From Candidatus Cloacimonadota bacterium (lineage in GTDB: Bacteria; Cloacimonadota; Cloacimonadia; Cloacimonadales; Cloacimonadaceae), in the NCBI GenBank assembly GCA_028683635.1, contig JAQUHL010000121.1:1-6550 (forward strand): 6,550 bases of DNA, in the 5' to 3' direction. Position numbers and translations under genes: made by a program. Below the pieces are notes generated by a model. It was not told the origin of the DNA, searched no databases, and saw nothing but the letters and a program-made list of their open reading frames with translations. The first letter of the stretch is position 1, and each line of letters starts with the position of its first letter. Shown here piece by piece: positions 4,837 to 6,550 of this stretch.

Positions 4837-6550
4837 ATGATACATGTAATAGTTAATGGAAAACAGATTCAGGTAGCCAAAGATACCAAAGTGCTGCACG
4901 CTTGCACCAAAGCCGGATTTCCGGTGCCACACCTTTGTTACCATGAGGATCTACCAGCTTTTGGAAACTGTGGGGTGTGCATGGTGGAAATCAATGGAAA
5001 ACCCATCAGGTCCTGTACTACTCCTTGCGAAGAAGGCATGAAGATAATAACGGACACGAAAAAACTATTGAAATTACGCCGGGAAGCTTTGGAAATAATC
5101 CTCTCCAACCATCCCAACAAATGCCCTGAATGCATTAAAAACGGACGTTGCGAACTCCAGGCTCTCGCCCAGCAATTAGCCGTGAGGCACATGAGTTTGA
5201 AAAAACTGAAACGCAAACGTTATGATCGGGACGAATCTTCACCTTCGATCACACTGGATCCGGGATACTGTATTCAATGTGGACGTTGTACCTATGTTTG
5301 CAACGTTGTCCAGGATGTTCATGCACTGGAAAATTCAGAACGGGGATTTGATACCTTCGTGGGGCCTACTTTCAATCGTCCCCTTGAGAGCTCTGAATGT
5401 GTAAAGTGCGGTCAATGTTCGGCTTACTGTCCTGTCGCAGCCATCTATGAATGCGACGACTCTGATCCACTTTGGGAAGCCCTGTATAATCCGGATTTGG
5501 TTTTGGTGGCGCAGGAAGCTCCGGCCGTACGCGTAGCTTTGGGTGAGGAGTTTGGATATAAACCCGGACACAACGTGGTGGGGAAGATGTACACTGCTCT
5601 GAGGATGCTCGGTTTTCAGTATGTGTTTGATACAAATTTTGGCGCCGACCTGACGATCATGGAAGAGGCTTCGGAGTTTGTCCATAAGTTCAAAAACCAT
5701 CCCGAAACCTTTCCTTTGATCACTACCTGCTGTCCTTCCTGGGTCGATTATTTAGAAAAATTCCATAGCGACATGATTCCCTATTTCTCCTCCTCCAAAT
5801 CTCCTCACCAGATGGTGGGAACGATGACCAAAACTTATTGGGCAGAGAAGATGGGGATTGATCCTAAGAAAATCTTCCTCGTATCAGTAATGCCCTGTAC
5901 TGCGAAGAAATATGAAATCGAACGCATGGAAGATATGTATGCCTCCGGACACAAGGATGTAAATCTCACCATAACAACCCGAGAACTGGCACGAATGCTG
6001 AAAACCCGGGGTATCGATCTATCTAAACTGCATGATGGAGAGGCCGACAGTCCTTTAGGAGAATACACAGGTGCGGGCACGATATTCGGAGCTACTGGTG
6101 GAGTTATGGAAGCTGCCCTCAGAACGGCTTATTACTTCATTACAGGAACAGAATTGCCCAATCCCAGGATTGATTTCCTTAGAGGATATCAGGGAATCAA
6201 ACGGGGTACGATCAATATTTTGGGGCACGAGATCCGCATAGCAGTCGCTTCGGGGCTTGGCAATGTTTCCAAGGTTATGAACGAAATCCGGGATGCCAAG
6301 GTTCAGGGCAAAGAGACACCATATCACTTTGTCGAGGTCATGGCTTGCCGGGGAGGGTGCGTCGGTGGTGGTGGACAGCCTTACCGTTCTACGAATCAGG
6401 TGCGTTTGGCGAGAGCCAAAGGCCTTTATAAGGAAGATGAAGCACTTGAACACCGCGAGTCTCACAACAATCCTTCGATACAGAAGATATATGCGGATTT
6501 TTTGGGTGCACCCAACTCTCCAAAGGCAAAAAAGCTACTGCATACGAGTT
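4837..6550 (+). CDS. hydA: [FeFe] hydrogenase catalytic subunit, complex HydA/HndD type (3' end cut by window)
   Basis: 571 residues are visible, with no stop before the edge. The family usually ends soon after the KLLHT seen here, so few residues are missing. It catalyses reversible proton reduction to H2. In order: a [2Fe-2S] domain (C34, C45, C48, C60); a His-Cys [4Fe-4S] site (H92, C96, C99, C105); two [4Fe-4S] ferredoxin motifs (C145/148/151/155 and C188/191/194/198); and the H domain. The H-cluster motifs are TTCCPSW (296-302), MPCTAKKYE (352-360) and EVMACRGGCVGGGGQP (500-515), giving ligands C299, C354, C504 and C508. The proton-relay Cys (C298) and Glu pair (E277, E280) remain, so it should be a true enzyme, not a sensory homologue. 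The cluster layout is that of CpI and of the catalytic subunit of electron-bifurcating trimers. No HydB/HydC partner lies upstream, so any partner must be downstream or elsewhere. No signal peptide is present, so it is cytoplasmic. Confidence 0.96.
   Translation, partial: MIHVIVNGKQIQVAKDTKVLHACTKAGFPVPHLCYHEDLPAFGNCGVCMVEINGKPIRSCTTPCEEGMKIITDTKKLLKLRREALEIILSNHPNKCPECIKNGRCELQALAQQLAVRHMSLKKLKRKRYDRDESSPSITLDPGYCIQCGRCTYVCNVVQDVHALENSERGFDTFVGPTFNRPLESSECVKCGQCSAYCPVAAIYECDDSDPLWEALYNPDLVLVAQEAPAVRVALGEEFGYKPGHNVVGKMYTALRMLGFQYVFDTNFGADLTIMEEASEFVHKFKNHPETFPLITTCCPSWVDYLEKFHSDMIPYFSSSKSPHQMVGTMTKTYWAEKMGIDPKKIFLVSVMPCTAKKYEIERMEDMYASGHKDVNLTITTRELARMLKTRGIDLSKLHDGEADSPLGEYTGAGTIFGATGGVMEAALRTAYYFITGTELPNPRIDFLRGYQGIKRGTINILGHEIRIAVASGLGNVSKVMNEIRDAKVQGKETPYHFVEVMACRGGCVGGGGQPYRSTNQVRLARAKGLYKEDEALEHRESHNNPSIQKIYADFLGAPNSPKAKKLLHTS

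Noticed and set aside
5335..6465. Antisense open frames opposite hydA (such as 5335-5700 and 6055-6465, - strand)
   Set aside because: The + strand carries conserved hydrogenase motifs throughout, and the antisense products look like shadow translations.

Overview
The window looks like chromosome from an anaerobic, fermentative member of the FCB group. Candidatus Cloacimonadota is my best guess, from three features seen together: a large exported peptidase-like protein ending in a type IX secretion (Por/FlgD-like) sorting domain, a degenerate adhesin-type jelly-roll domain, and a complex [FeFe] hydrogenase. This is inference from protein architecture, not from a marker gene.

Layout. Bases 1-188 are short non-coding sequence with nothing I can name. 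A 1322-codon gene on the + strand (189-4157) encodes a secreted gingipain-like (peptidase C25) protein with Ig-like and jelly-roll domains and a T9SS C-terminal domain. Its caspase-like domain keeps the Cys position but has Glu where the family has its catalytic His, so it may be a pseudo-protease. A convergent tRNA cluster on the - strand (4617 down to 4234) follows. In transcription order it is initiator tRNA-fMet, an intrinsic terminator, tRNA-Met(CAT), tRNA-Arg(TCT), tRNA-His(GTG), then a second intrinsic terminator. All four tRNAs have an encoded CCA end. The two terminators share loop and flank motifs although their stems differ in sequence.

A 219-bp divergent intergenic region (4618-4836) carries a sigma70-like promoter for the tRNAs, two overlapping inverted repeats next to it, and a candidate promoter plus Shine-Dalgarno site for the last gene. 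That gene (4837 to the window edge, + strand) encodes a multi-cluster [FeFe] hydrogenase catalytic subunit (HydA/HndD type). It has all cluster ligands and all three H-cluster motifs and is cut by the window edge only a short way before its expected C-terminus.

The three units are functionally unrelated: secretion or surface biology, translation, and hydrogen metabolism. I see no new multi-gene system. The points most worth a second look are the lost catalytic His in the C25 domain, and the paired terminators, one of which sits between the initiator tRNA and the other three tRNAs.
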